Positions 1 through 8,347 of a stretch of DNA of 64,000 nucleotides are shown piece by piece. The translations under genes were made by a program, and so were the position numbers. Position 1 is the stretch's first letter. Every line of letters begins with the position of its first letter. Under the pieces are notes generated by a model. That model had not been told where the DNA came from and ran no database searches. It worked only from the letters and a program-made list of their open reading frames with translations. This DNA comes from Metarhizobium sp964253915. Its GTDB lineage: Bacteria > Pseudomonadota > Alphaproteobacteria > Rhizobiales > Rhizobiaceae. The stretch is taken from the NCBI RefSeq assembly GCF_964253915.1, contig NZ_CAXUSG020000002.1, positions 496,001 to 560,000 of the forward strand, read 5' to 3'.

Positions 1-744
1 CGGCAGATCCTGCGCGAAGCCCACAAGCTCAATGCCTTGTCGAACGAGCTCACCGGCCAGGTTCGCGGCCCCCTGCACGTCGCCTGCCTCGTCACTTTTG
101 CCCAGACAGTGATTCCGACGTTGCGCCGCGGTTTTTCCGACGCCTATCCGGATGTCGAGTTCTTCCAGTACGAACGCGACCATGCCCGCATCCTCGAAGG
201 CCTGCGCATGGCGCGCTTCGACATCGCACTGAGCTACGACCTCGACGTGCCCCCCGACATGGAATTCCACGAGTTGGCGGTCCTGCCGCCCTATGCCGTT
301 CTTCCCGAGGATCATGCGCTCGCCAGCCGCAAGGAAATCTCGGTGCAGGAGCTTGCGCCCTATCCGATGATCCTGCTCGACCTGCCGCACAGCGCCGCCT
401 ATTTCCTTTCCTTCTTCCGCGATGCGGATCTTCAGCCGCGCATCATCGAGCGCACGCGCGACATGTCGGTGATGCGTGCCATGGTCGCCAACCATTTCGG
501 TTATTCGATCGCCAACATCAGGCCCGTCTCGTCGCATGTCCCCAGCGGCGAGAGACTGGCTTTCGTTCCGCTTTCGGGCGGCCTGCGCCCCATGCGCATG
601 GGCGTCGTCGCCATGCGCGGCCTCAGCTCGCCCCTGGTGGTGCGGCGATTCATCGATTTCTGCACCGAAAAACTCCGCACCATGAGCGGCATGCAACTCC
701 CCACCATCGACGAACAGCGACAAGAAGAGAAAGGCAGTCCATGA
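1..744 (+). CDS. LysR-family transcriptional regulator, C-terminal part (cut by window start)
   Basis: The frame is open from base 1, so the start and the N-terminal helix-turn-helix lie outside the window. About 247 residues remain. They read as the linker end and the two-lobed effector-binding domain of a LysR-type regulator, including the typical 'GPLHVAC' first strand and a C-terminal 'VVRRFIDFC' helix. The stop overlaps the start of the aldehyde dehydrogenase gene by four bases (ATGA), so the two are co-translated. LysR regulators bind T-N11-A dyads, and two such boxes occur downstream before the flavoprotein gene and before the importer, which makes this gene the natural candidate regulator of the module. 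The effector is unknown. Family assignment is good; the regulatory link is inference. Confidence 0.85.
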   Translation, partial: RQILREAHKLNALSNELTGQVRGPLHVACLVTFAQTVIPTLRRGFSDAYPDVEFFQYERDHARILEGLRMARFDIALSYDLDVPPDMEFHELAVLPPYAVLPEDHALASRKEISVQELAPYPMILLDLPHSAAYFLSFFRDADLQPRIIERTRDMSVMRAMVANHFGYSIANIRPVSSHVPSGERLAFVPLSGGLRPMRMGVVAMRGLSSPLVVRRFIDFCTEKLRTMSGMQLPTIDEQRQEEKGSP

Positions 745-2225
745 CGCCCTCGACGCCCGACTGGCGCGCCCGCGCAGCACAGCTGAAATTCCGCAACGGC
801 CTTTATATCGACGGCGGCTTTCGCGAGGCGGCCAAAGGCGGGCGGTTCGAAACCGTCAATCCCGCCAATGCCCAAATTCTGACCGACGTCGCACGCGCGA
901 CAGCGGAGGATGTGGATATCGCCGTCGCCGCGGCGCGCCGCGCCTTCAACGACCGGCGCTGGTCGGGCAAGTCGCCGTCCGAACGCAAGGAGGTGCTGCT
1001 GCGGCTTGCCGCCCTCATCCGCGACAACATTCCCGAACTGGCGCTGCTGGAAACGCTCGATGTCGGCAAGCCCATCAGCGACAGTTCGACCATCGACGCG
1101 CCCGGCTCGGCGCATTTCTTCCAGTGGCATGCCGAGGCGATCGACAAGATCTACGATGAAATCGCCCCTGCCGGCCCCGGCGACCTCGCCATGATCCGCC
1201 GCGTGCCGCTCGGGGTCATCGGCGCCGTCGTGCCATGGAATTTCCCGCTCGACATGGCGACATGGAAACTCGCGCCGGCGCTTGCCACCGGCAACTCCGT
1301 CGTGCTGAAGCCCGCGGAACAATCGCCGCTCTCCGCCCTGATGCTGGCGGAACTTGCCTCCGAGGCCGGTCTGCCGGATGGCGTGCTGAACGTCGTGCCG
1401 GGTTTCGGCGAGGATGCCGGGCGGGCGCTCGGCCTGCATCCGGATGTCGACGCCCTCGTCTTCACCGGCTCGACCAAGGTCGGCAAGCTGTTCATGACCT
1501 ATGCCGGGCAGAGCAACATGAAACAGGTCTGGCCGGAGACCGGCGGCAAATCGCCCAACCTCATCTTCGCCGACGCCGACCTCGACAAGGCGGCCGAAAT
1601 GGCGGCCTTCGGCATCCTGTTCAATTCCGGCGAGGTTTGCTCGGCCAATTCGCGCCTGTTGGTGCATCGTTCGGTGCAGCAGGAGTTTACAGAGAAGGTG
1701 ATTGCGGCCACGGCCGCCTGGCCGCTCGGCGACCCGCTGGACACCGCCACCCGCATGGGTCCGCTGGTCGAGAAGGCGCATGCCGACCGGGTGGCGAACT
1801 ACATCGCCGTCGGCCGCACCGAAGGTAGGCTTGTCCACGGCGGCGAGCGGGAGACCCGGGATGGCTCCAATTGCTACATCCAGCCGACCGTCTTCAACGA
1901 CGTGCCTGCGGATGCCCGCATTGCCCGCGAGGAAATCTTCGGCCCGGTGCTTGCCGTCACTCCCTTCGACAGCGACGAGGAAGCGCTGCGCATTGCCAAC
2001 GACAGCGAATACGGTCTCGCCGCCTCGGTCTGGACGCGTGACCTGTCGCGGGCGCTTTCCATGTCCGACCGCCTCCATGCCGGCACGGTTTCGGTGAACA
2101 CCGTCGACGCACTCTCAGCCATGACCCCTTTCGGCGGCATGAAACAATCCGGTTTCGGCCGCGACCTCGGCATGCACAGTTTCGAAAAATATTCCGCACT
2201 CAAAACCGTCTGGGTCAAATATTGA
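741..2225 (+). CDS. NAD(P)+-dependent aldehyde dehydrogenase, PuuC-like
   Basis: This 494-residue protein is a full-length aldehyde dehydrogenase, a cytoplasmic enzyme that oxidises an aldehyde to its acid. Family residues are present: the 'PWNFP' motif with Asn167, Lys190 in the nucleotide site, general-base Glu266 in 'ETGGKSP', and catalytic Cys300 in 'GEVCSANS'. The overall pattern is close to gamma-glutamyl-gamma-aminobutyraldehyde dehydrogenase (PuuC) and related amino-aldehyde enzymes. The start overlaps the LysR stop. The adjacent flavoprotein, deacylase and polyamine-type importer suggest the substrate is an aldehyde released from an imported amine. Substrate is inference; family is secure. 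Confidence 0.92.
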   Translation: MTPSTPDWRARAAQLKFRNGLYIDGGFREAAKGGRFETVNPANAQILTDVARATAEDVDIAVAAARRAFNDRRWSGKSPSERKEVLLRLAALIRDNIPELALLETLDVGKPISDSSTIDAPGSAHFFQWHAEAIDKIYDEIAPAGPGDLAMIRRVPLGVIGAVVPWNFPLDMATWKLAPALATGNSVVLKPAEQSPLSALMLAELASEAGLPDGVLNVVPGFGEDAGRALGLHPDVDALVFTGSTKVGKLFMTYAGQSNMKQVWPETGGKSPNLIFADADLDKAAEMAAFGILFNSGEVCSANSRLLVHRSVQQEFTEKVIAATAAWPLGDPLDTATRMGPLVEKAHADRVANYIAVGRTEGRLVHGGERETRDGSNCYIQPTVFNDVPADARIAREEIFGPVLAVTPFDSDEEALRIANDSEYGLAASVWTRDLSRALSMSDRLHAGTVSVNTVDALSAMTPFGGMKQSGFGRDLGMHSFEKYSALKTVWVKY

Positions 2226-2252
2226 AACCAGGCGACAGGTCGGGGGTGCCGG

Positions 2253-2295
2253 TTAGTCTGAACCTAATCGGCGCTTCCGCAACGCGTCATTTACA
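2253..2295 (+). promoter_or_regulatory. Candidate LysR box and promoter before the flavoprotein gene
   Basis: A TTAG-N7-CTAA dyad (2253-2267, a T-N11-A LysR box) is followed after five bases by GCTTCCG, then CGCGT and ATTTA. The same elements with identical spacing recur at 7165-7207 before the importer operon: 32 of 43 positions match by hand count. This is good evidence of a shared operator and promoter. Confidence 0.65.
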
Positions 2296-2345
2296 GCGGC
2301 GCCGTCTGCCCATCCAATAGACGGCAACCAGCAATGAGGAAGACC

Positions 2346-4427
2346 ATGCGCGACGCCAAATACGATATCCTGTTCGAACCACTGGCGATCGGCCCGCATG
2401 TCGCGAAGAACCGTTTCTACCAGGTGCCGCACTGCAACGGCGGCGGCTACCGCGATCCCTCCGCCGCCGCGGCCATGCGCGGCATCAAGTCCGAAGGCGG
2501 CTGGGGCGTCATCTTCACCGAGCAGACCGAGATGCACCACACCTCGGAAATCACGCCGTTCATCGAGCTGCGCCTGTGGGAGGACAAGGACATTCCGGGC
2601 CTGCGCCGCATGTCCGACGCCATGAAGGTGCACGGCGCGCTTGCCGGCATCCAGCTTGCTTATTCCGGCATCAACGGCCCGAATTTTTATACCAAGGAAG
2701 TGCCGCTCGCGCCCTCCGCCCTGCCGATCCGCACCTTCACCAACGATCCGGTGCAGGCCCGCGCGCTCGACCTGTCCGACATCAGGGACCTGCGCCGCTG
2801 GTTCGTCAATGCCGCCAAACGGTCCAAGATCGCCGGCTTCGATCTCATCTGTCTTTACGGCGCGCACGGTTTCGGCATCTTCCAGCATTTCCTGTCGCGC
2901 GCCACCAACCAGCGAACCGACGCGTACGGCGGCAGCCTGGAAAACCGCTCGCGCTTTGCTCGCGAGGTCGTTGCCGATATCCGCGATGCCGTCGGCGATA
3001 CCACCGCGATCACCATGCGCGTCAGCCTGGACGAGACCATCGGCGAACTCGGCTTTTCCAATGCCGAGGTGCGCGAATTCGTCGAGATGAATGCCGACCT
3101 GCCCGATCTCTGGGACCTCGCGCACGGCGCCTGGGAAGACTGTTCCGGCCCCTCCCGCTTCAAGGAGGAGGGCGCACAGGAACTGCTGGTCAGGGGCATC
3201 CGCGAACTCTCGTCGAAACCCGTCGTCGGCGTCGGCCGCTTCACCTCGCCGGATGTGATGGCGCGGATGATCCGCCAGGGCGTGCTCGATTTCATCGGCT
3301 GCGCCCGCCCCTCGATTGCCGATCCCTTCCTGCCGAAGAAGATCGAGGAAGGCCGCATCGAGGATATCCGCGAATGCATCGGCTGCAACATGTGCATCAC
3401 CGGCGACATGACCATGTCGATCAGCCGCTGCACGCAGAACCCCACCTTCATGGAGGAATGGCGCAAGGGCTGGCACCCGGAGCGCATGAACGAGAAGGGC
3501 GACAGCCGGACCGTGCTCGTCGTCGGCGCCGGCCCGGCGGGCCTGGAAGCCACCCGCGCGCTTTCGCAGCGCGGCTATGACGTGACGCTGGCGGAAGCCA
3601 CCACGATGCTCGGCGGCCGCGTGGCGCGCGAACGCCTGCTGCCCGGCCTCTCCGCCTGGGGCCGCGTCGTCGATTACCGCCAGTACCAGATTGCCCAGCG
3701 CACCAACGTCGAGACCTATTTCGACAGCCGGCTGACGGCGGAAGACGTGCTCGGCTTCGGCTTCGAGCATGTGGCGATCGCCACCGGCTCGCGCTGGCGC
3801 CGCGACGGCGTCGCCCGCCAGCATGTCGTGCCCATGCCGATCGATCCTGATATGACCGTCTGGACGCCCGACGACATCATGGCCAAGGTCCACCCGGAAA
3901 ACCTCTCCGGCAAAACCGTCGTGGTCTATGACGACGACCATTATTACATGGGCGGGGTCATGGCCGAGGTGATGGCCAAGGCCGGCGCGACGGTCATCCT
4001 CGTCACTCCGTCCGCCTATGTCTCCGACTGGACACGCAACACGCTGGAACAGGGCGCCATCCATGTGCGTCTCGACGATCTTGGTGTCGACATCCGCCTT
4101 AACCGCGGCATCACCGCCATCCGCGCCGGCGAGGTCGAGACCAACTGCACCTATACCGGCAAACGCAAGGTCATTGGCTGCGATGCCGTCGTCATGGTCG
4201 CCTCGCGCCTTTCGGAGGACGCGCTCTACAACGATCTTCTTGCCCGGCAGGCCGATTGGGCCGATGCCGGCATCAAGACGGTGAAGATCATCGGCGATGC
4301 GAGCGCCCCCGCCCCCATCGCCTGGGCGACCTATGCCGGCCACCGCTACGCACGCGAGCTGGACATGCCCGATATCGGCGATGCCCTGCCCTTCCGCCGC
4401 GAGGTCACCCAGCTCGAACCGGTCTGA
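2346..4427 (+). CDS. FMN/[4Fe-4S]/FAD oxidoreductase, trimethylamine dehydrogenase type
   Basis: The protein has about 693 residues. An N-terminal old-yellow-enzyme TIM barrel (about 1-335) is followed by an iron-sulfur motif with Cys344, Cys347, Cys350 and Cys362 (CxxCxxC-x11-C) and an NAD(P)/FAD-like domain starting with GAGPAG at 394-399. This is the architecture of trimethylamine, dimethylamine and histamine dehydrogenases and of DgcA-like demethylases; in rhizobia, relatives act in stachydrine and trigonelline breakdown. The ATG at 2346 is preferred to the in-frame ATG at 2334 because GAGGA lies at the right distance before it. It follows a LysR box and leads a run of catabolic genes. 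Probable role: oxidative N-demethylation or deamination of an imported amine. Exact substrate unknown. Confidence 0.85.
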   Translation: MRDAKYDILFEPLAIGPHVAKNRFYQVPHCNGGGYRDPSAAAAMRGIKSEGGWGVIFTEQTEMHHTSEITPFIELRLWEDKDIPGLRRMSDAMKVHGALAGIQLAYSGINGPNFYTKEVPLAPSALPIRTFTNDPVQARALDLSDIRDLRRWFVNAAKRSKIAGFDLICLYGAHGFGIFQHFLSRATNQRTDAYGGSLENRSRFAREVVADIRDAVGDTTAITMRVSLDETIGELGFSNAEVREFVEMNADLPDLWDLAHGAWEDCSGPSRFKEEGAQELLVRGIRELSSKPVVGVGRFTSPDVMARMIRQGVLDFIGCARPSIADPFLPKKIEEGRIEDIRECIGCNMCITGDMTMSISRCTQNPTFMEEWRKGWHPERMNEKGDSRTVLVVGAGPAGLEATRALSQRGYDVTLAEATTMLGGRVARERLLPGLSAWGRVVDYRQYQIAQRTNVETYFDSRLTAEDVLGFGFEHVAIATGSRWRRDGVARQHVVPMPIDPDMTVWTPDDIMAKVHPENLSGKTVVVYDDDHYYMGGVMAEVMAKAGATVILVTPSAYVSDWTRNTLEQGAIHVRLDDLGVDIRLNRGITAIRAGEVETNCTYTGKRKVIGCDAVVMVASRLSEDALYNDLLARQADWADAGIKTVKIIGDASAPAPIAWATYAGHRYARELDMPDIGDALPFRREVTQLEPV

Positions 4428-4531
4428 TTTCGCCGCGGCATAGCTTTTTCCTCAGCGCGGGATCGGCAAAAACAAATTACGCTGCTTACAGCGCATCGAT
4501 ATTTTCGGACGTGACCATCAAGGAGACAAGA

Positions 4532-4948
4532 ATGCCCGTGCACACCCGCATCCGCCCGTTCAACACGAAGGACACCTATCCGGAACAGAAGCTCGACAAC
4601 GACCTGTGCCAGGCCGTCGTCGCACGCGGCACGATGATCTTCCTGCGCGGCCAATGCCCCCAGGAGCTCGACGGCGGCAAGAACATCGACAGCCACGACC
4701 CGGTCGAGCAGACGCACAAGGTGATGCAGAACATCCGGCAGCTTGTGGAAGAGAGCGGCGGCCAGATGGAGCATGTCTGCAAGGTGGTCGTCTATCTCAC
4801 CGACATCCGTCACCGCGAAGCGGTCTACCGGACGATGGGCGAATATATCAAGGGCGTGTTCCCCGTCTCCACCGGCGTCGTCGTCACAGCGCTCGCCCGG
4901 CCGGAATGGCTGGTCGAGATCGACGCCACGGCCGTCATCCCCGACTGA
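4532..4948 (+). CDS. RidA (YjgF/UK114) family protein
   Basis: A 138-residue protein with the RidA fold pattern, including the 'FLRGQ' strand, 'VVVYLTDI' and the C-terminal 'ARPEWLVEIDATAV' segment. Classical RidA proteins hydrolyse reactive enamines and imines formed by PLP enzymes and amine oxidases, releasing ammonia. An AAGGAG ribosome-binding site lies before the ATG. It sits between a flavin amine dehydrogenase and a DUF1028 protein. A role in clearing the imine product of the flavoprotein is plausible, but this is inference. Subfamilies differ, and the conserved arginine typical of true RidA deaminases should be checked by alignment. Confidence 0.85.
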   Translation: MPVHTRIRPFNTKDTYPEQKLDNDLCQAVVARGTMIFLRGQCPQELDGGKNIDSHDPVEQTHKVMQNIRQLVEESGGQMEHVCKVVVYLTDIRHREAVYRTMGEYIKGVFPVSTGVVVTALARPEWLVEIDATAVIPD

Positions 4949-5012
4949 TCGGCATTGCGGCCCTTCGAGGCCGCGACCGCCATTGTCCGAATGCAATCAA
5001 GGAGGTGAACGC

Positions 5013-5690
5013 ATGACCTTTTCCGTTTCCGGGCGTTGCGAAAGAACCGGCATGTTCGGCATTGCTGTCTCCTCCTCCTCGCCCAGCGTCGCGGCCCGCT
5101 GCGCCCATGTGCGCGCCGGCGTCGGCGCCGTCTCGACGCAGAACGTCACCGATCCCAGCCTCGGCCCGAAAGGGCTCGACCTGATGGCAGCAGGTCTTTC
5201 CGCCGAAGCCGCCCTGGAGCGGCTTGTCGCCGAGGCAGCGCATATCGAGTACCGCCAGCTTGCCCTCGTCGACAAGGCAGGCCGGACGGCCGCCTATTCC
5301 GGCGCCAAGACGCTCGGCACCTATGCCACCGCGTGCGGCAACGGTGTCGTTGCCGCCGGCAACATGCTGACGAGCACCGCAATTCCGCAGACGATGGTGG
5401 AGGCTTTCGAGGCGACGAAGGGTGCACATCTCGGCGACCGACTGATCGCCGCCATGCGTGCCGCTGTAGCGGCCGGCGGGGAGGAAGGGCCGGTTCATTC
5501 CATGGGGCTCGTCATGGTCGACAAGGTTTCCTGGAACGTAGCGGATCTGCGCATCGACTGGACGGAAAGCGACCCCATCGAGGAATGCGCCGCGCTCTGG
5601 GCGCGTTGGCGCGGCGACATGGATGCCTATGTCATGCGCGCCCTCAACCCGACGCAGGCGCCGAGCTACGGCGTCCCCGGCGATCTCTGA
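5013..5690 (+). CDS. DUF1028 family protein (Ntn-hydrolase-like)
   Basis: A 225-residue protein with the family hallmarks: an N-terminal 'TFSVSGRC' strand, 'GIAVSSSSPSVAARC', 'GVGAVSTQN' and a central 'AACGNGVVAAGNML'-type segment. DUF1028 members resemble Ntn hydrolases and are often encoded near peptidases, amidohydrolases and RidA genes, but their reaction is not firmly established. The start is clear: AAGGAGGTG stands six bases before the ATG. It lies 64 bases after the RidA gene and 50 bases before an M20 deacylase. A hydrolytic step on an amide or acyl-amine is a reasonable guess from context. Confidence 0.85.
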   Translation: MTFSVSGRCERTGMFGIAVSSSSPSVAARCAHVRAGVGAVSTQNVTDPSLGPKGLDLMAAGLSAEAALERLVAEAAHIEYRQLALVDKAGRTAAYSGAKTLGTYATACGNGVVAAGNMLTSTAIPQTMVEAFEATKGAHLGDRLIAAMRAAVAAGGEEGPVHSMGLVMVDKVSWNVADLRIDWTESDPIEECAALWARWRGDMDAYVMRALNPTQAPSYGVPGDL

Positions 5691-5740
5691 ACGGAGCGGG
5701 CAGCCGTGCCCTGCCCCTCGGCTCTGAAATGGATGGGCGC

Positions 5741-6919
5741 ATGATCCCCTCGACCACGGAAATCCTCACCCGCCTCGTTGCCGAGCCGACCGTTTCGCGC
5801 AGCTCCAACCTCGCCTTGCTCGACTATGCCGAAAGCTTGCTGCGCCCGGCCGGAGCGCGCATCGAACGCTTCGCCCATCCCGACGGAACCCGCGCCAATC
5901 TCTGGGCAACGATCGGTCCGGAAGGCCCCGGCGGGGTCGTGCTCTCCGGCCATACGGACGTGGTGCCCGTGGAGGGACAGGCCTGGAGCAGCGATCCTTA
6001 TGTGCTGACGGAGCGGGACGGCCGTCTTTACGGCCGCGGTACCGCCGACATGAAGGGTTTTGTCGCCGCGGCACTGCGGGCGGCCCTCCTCGCGTCGGCG
6101 CGCGACCTGCAACGCCCGCTGCATCTTGCGCTCTCGTATGACGAGGAGATCGGCTGCCTCGGTGTGCGCGGCATGATCGACGCGCTGGCGACGAGGCCGG
6201 ATCGCCCGGCACTCTGCATCGTCGGAGAGCCTACCGGAATGGGCATCGCCACCGGCCACAAGGGCAAGGTGGCGCTTCGCGCCTGCTGCCATGGACAGGA
6301 AGGTCACTCCGCCCTGGCGCCCAACGCCCTCAACGCCCTACATCTCGGCGCCGCTTTCATCGCGGCCCTGCAGAAACGACAGGAGGCGCTCTGCGACCAC
6401 GGTGCCCGCGACCCTGACTACGACATCCCCTATTCCACCATCCATGCCGGGATGATGCGCGGCGGGACGGCGCTCAACATCGTCCCCAATCTCTGCGAAA
6501 TCGACTTTGAAATCCGCAATATCGCCGAAGACGATGCCGACGATATCCTCGCGGGCATCGAGGCAGATGCCGACACGATCACCAGACCCTATCGCAACCG
6601 CTTTCCCATGGCCTGCATCGAGATTTCCCGCGTCTCCGGCTATCCGGGCCTGGCGACCGACACCCACGCCCCCGCCGTCACCCTGCTGAAGCGGATTCTC
6701 GGGGACGACGCCCCGACGCTGAAGGTCGCCTTCGGCACGGAGGGCGGCCTGTTCGACCGGGACCTCGGCATCTCCACCGTTGTCTGCGGCCCCGGCTTCA
6801 TGGACCAGGGCCACAAGCCCGACGAATTCGTGAGCCTCGAACAGCTGGATCGCTGCGACGCAATGCTGGAGCGCCTGATCGCCGAACTCGCTACGAAAAA
6901 CGAAGCCGACGACGCATAA
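5741..6919 (+). CDS. M20 family deacylase, ArgE (acetylornithine deacetylase)-like
   Basis: About 392 residues with the M20 metal and catalytic motifs: 'SGHTDVVPV' (His-x-Asp), 'GRGTADMKG' (metal-bridging Asp), 'DEEIGCLG' (catalytic Glu and metal Glu), 'VGEPTG', and a late 'GPGFMDQGHKPDEF' with the last metal His. The order and length fit ArgE and DapE, cytoplasmic enzymes that hydrolyse N-acyl amino acids. The ATG at 5741 has a weak purine-rich site before it; an in-frame ATG at 5729 is an alternative. In a catabolic gene run it probably deacylates an intermediate rather than making arginine. That is inference; true ArgE cannot be excluded. Confidence 0.85.
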   Translation: MIPSTTEILTRLVAEPTVSRSSNLALLDYAESLLRPAGARIERFAHPDGTRANLWATIGPEGPGGVVLSGHTDVVPVEGQAWSSDPYVLTERDGRLYGRGTADMKGFVAAALRAALLASARDLQRPLHLALSYDEEIGCLGVRGMIDALATRPDRPALCIVGEPTGMGIATGHKGKVALRACCHGQEGHSALAPNALNALHLGAAFIAALQKRQEALCDHGARDPDYDIPYSTIHAGMMRGGTALNIVPNLCEIDFEIRNIAEDDADDILAGIEADADTITRPYRNRFPMACIEISRVSGYPGLATDTHAPAVTLLKRILGDDAPTLKVAFGTEGGLFDRDLGISTVVCGPGFMDQGHKPDEFVSLEQLDRCDAMLERLIAELATKNEADDA

Positions 6920-6953
6920 TGTCGAAACGCAAAAATGCGCCGCTCAAATCGCA

Positions 6954-6983
6954 GGCATGCGGCCCGGGAAAGCACGCCTTTTT
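6954..6983 (+). terminator. Possible intrinsic terminator after the M20 gene
   Basis: GGCATGC (6954-6960) pairs with GCACGCC (6972-6978) with one mismatch around an 11-base loop and is followed by TTTTT. It would end the flavoprotein-to-deacylase transcript. Stem quality is moderate. The rest of the 357-base gap 6920-7276 holds the second LysR box and two tiny ORFs; nothing else was recognised. Confidence 0.45.
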
Positions 6984-7164
6984 GCATGTAAAATAGCCAC
7001 CGCATTCCTGGCCTGCGGCAACAATTTCAAACATAGCTTCCGCGGACTTCGTGGTTTCACGGGTAACGGCTTGAAATACGTTGCATTTTTTCTCGCAACG
7101 ATGAGAGAGATTTTTCACGCCCGCATGGATTGATTTCGAAGCGGCAGATGCCCGGCGATCCCGA

Positions 7165-7207
7165 TTAGCCTCAGCCTAACCCATGCTTCCGGATCGCGTT
7201 ATTTATA
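7165..7207 (+). promoter_or_regulatory. Candidate LysR box and promoter before the importer operon
   Basis: TTAG-N7-CTAA at 7165-7179 is followed by GCTTCCG, CGCGT and ATTTATA with the same spacing as at 2253-2295. The ATTTATA part could be the -10 region. The shared block implies that the flavoprotein run and the importer answer to the same regulator. Confidence 0.65.
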
Positions 7208-7227
7208 CTCCCCCTCCCCTTCATCCA

Positions 7228-7280
7228 ATGTCTCCCAAAGCAGGGGAACATCAATGAACTATTCGAAAGGGGCGCGATGA
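7228..7280 (+). other. Two tiny chained ORFs ahead of the importer ATPase
   Basis: An ATG at 7228 opens a 9-codon ORF whose TGA (7255-7257) overlaps an ATG at 7254. That second ORF (8 codons) has CAGGGGAA before it, and its TGA (7278-7280) overlaps the ATPase start at 7277. Both joints are ATGA. They could couple translation into the ATPase gene or be chance. No codon-level evidence separates these options. Confidence 0.3.
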
Positions 7281-8347
7281 AGACGTCACCGGCCATCGAG
7301 GTCAAATCCGTCTCGAAGAGTTTTGGCGCCTATCAGGCCCTGAAGTCCGTCAGCTTCGACATCGGCAGCAACGAGTTCTTCACGATGCTCGGCCCCTCGG
7401 GCTGCGGCAAGACCACGCTCCTGCGCATGCTCGCCGGCTTCGAAAGCCCCGATAGCGGTTCGATCCTGCTGAACGGCAGCGAGGTCATCGCGATCCCGCC
7501 GCACAAGCGCCGGGTCAACACCGTGTTCCAGAGCTACGCGCTCTTCCCGCACATGACGCTGGAGCAGAATATCGCCTACGGCCTCGAAAACCTCGGCTGG
7601 GAGCAGGCGCGCATCAAGCGGCGCGTCGGCGAGATGCTGGAACGCGTGCATATGGGGCCGATGGCCAGGCGCAAACCCGCCCAGCTTTCCGGCGGCCAGC
7701 GCCAGCGTATCGCGCTTGCCCGGGCGCTGGCGCCGGAGCCGGAAGTGCTGCTGCTCGACGAACCGCTTTCGGCACTCGACCTGAAACTCCGGCAGGCGAT
7801 GCGCGACGAGTTGCGCACGCTCCAGCGCGATACGGGCATCACCTTCGTCTTCGTCACCCACGACCAGGAAGAGGCGCTCGACATGTCGGATCGCATCGCC
7901 GTGCTCGGCGGCGGCGATGTGCAGCAGATCGGCACGCCGACGGAGATTTACGAAGAGCCAGTCAACCGCTTTGTCGCCGATTTCGTCGGCGAGACGAATT
8001 TCCTGGATGTGGAGGTGCTGGAAACCGCCGCCGGAGAGGCGACCGTGCGCACGCCCTTCGGTCTGCTGATCAAGATTCCTGCCACCGGGGCGGCCAAGGG
8101 GCGCGCAACCCTCTCCGTCCGTCCGGAAAAGATCAATCTCGGCAACCAGGCCCAGGGCATTACCTTCGAAGGCCGCGTCACCAACAAGAATTACATGGGC
8201 GGCTACACCCACTATACGCTCGATGTCGCCGGCACCGAACTGCGCGCCTCGCGCCGCAACGCGTCGCGCGAAGGAGATACCATCCCGCTCGGCACCACCG
8301 TTCCGGTGGGTTTCGTGGCAATCTCGGCGCGGGTGCTGGCGGCATGA
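7277..8347 (+). CDS. ABC importer ATPase, PotA-like (polyamine/amine type)
   Basis: A 356-residue ATPase with Walker A GPSGCGKTT (39-47), Q-loop 'FQSYALFPH', signature LSGGQ (137-141), Walker B 'LLLDEPLSALD' and the H-loop 'VTHDQ'. The C-terminal about 120 residues form the TOBE-type regulatory domain typical of the spermidine/putrescine and Fe(III) importer group. GGGG stands just before the ATG. It is the first gene of a tight operon, overlapping the first permease by four bases. It powers uptake of the substrate caught by the binding protein encoded at 10098-11114. Confidence 0.92.
   Translation: MKTSPAIEVKSVSKSFGAYQALKSVSFDIGSNEFFTMLGPSGCGKTTLLRMLAGFESPDSGSILLNGSEVIAIPPHKRRVNTVFQSYALFPHMTLEQNIAYGLENLGWEQARIKRRVGEMLERVHMGPMARRKPAQLSGGQRQRIALARALAPEPEVLLLDEPLSALDLKLRQAMRDELRTLQRDTGITFVFVTHDQEEALDMSDRIAVLGGGDVQQIGTPTEIYEEPVNRFVADFVGETNFLDVEVLETAAGEATVRTPFGLLIKIPATGAAKGRATLSVRPEKINLGNQAQGITFEGRVTNKNYMGGYTHYTLDVAGTELRASRRNASREGDTIPLGTTVPVGFVAISARVLAA

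Noticed and set aside
2253..4343. A 696-codon antisense frame over the TMADH-type flavoprotein gene
   Set aside because: Shadow frame of low-complexity composition; the sense gene is well supported.
6891..7118. A 75-codon minus-strand frame in the gap before the importer operon
   Set aside because: No ribosome-binding site and no family resemblance, and it overlaps the 3' end of the M20 gene.
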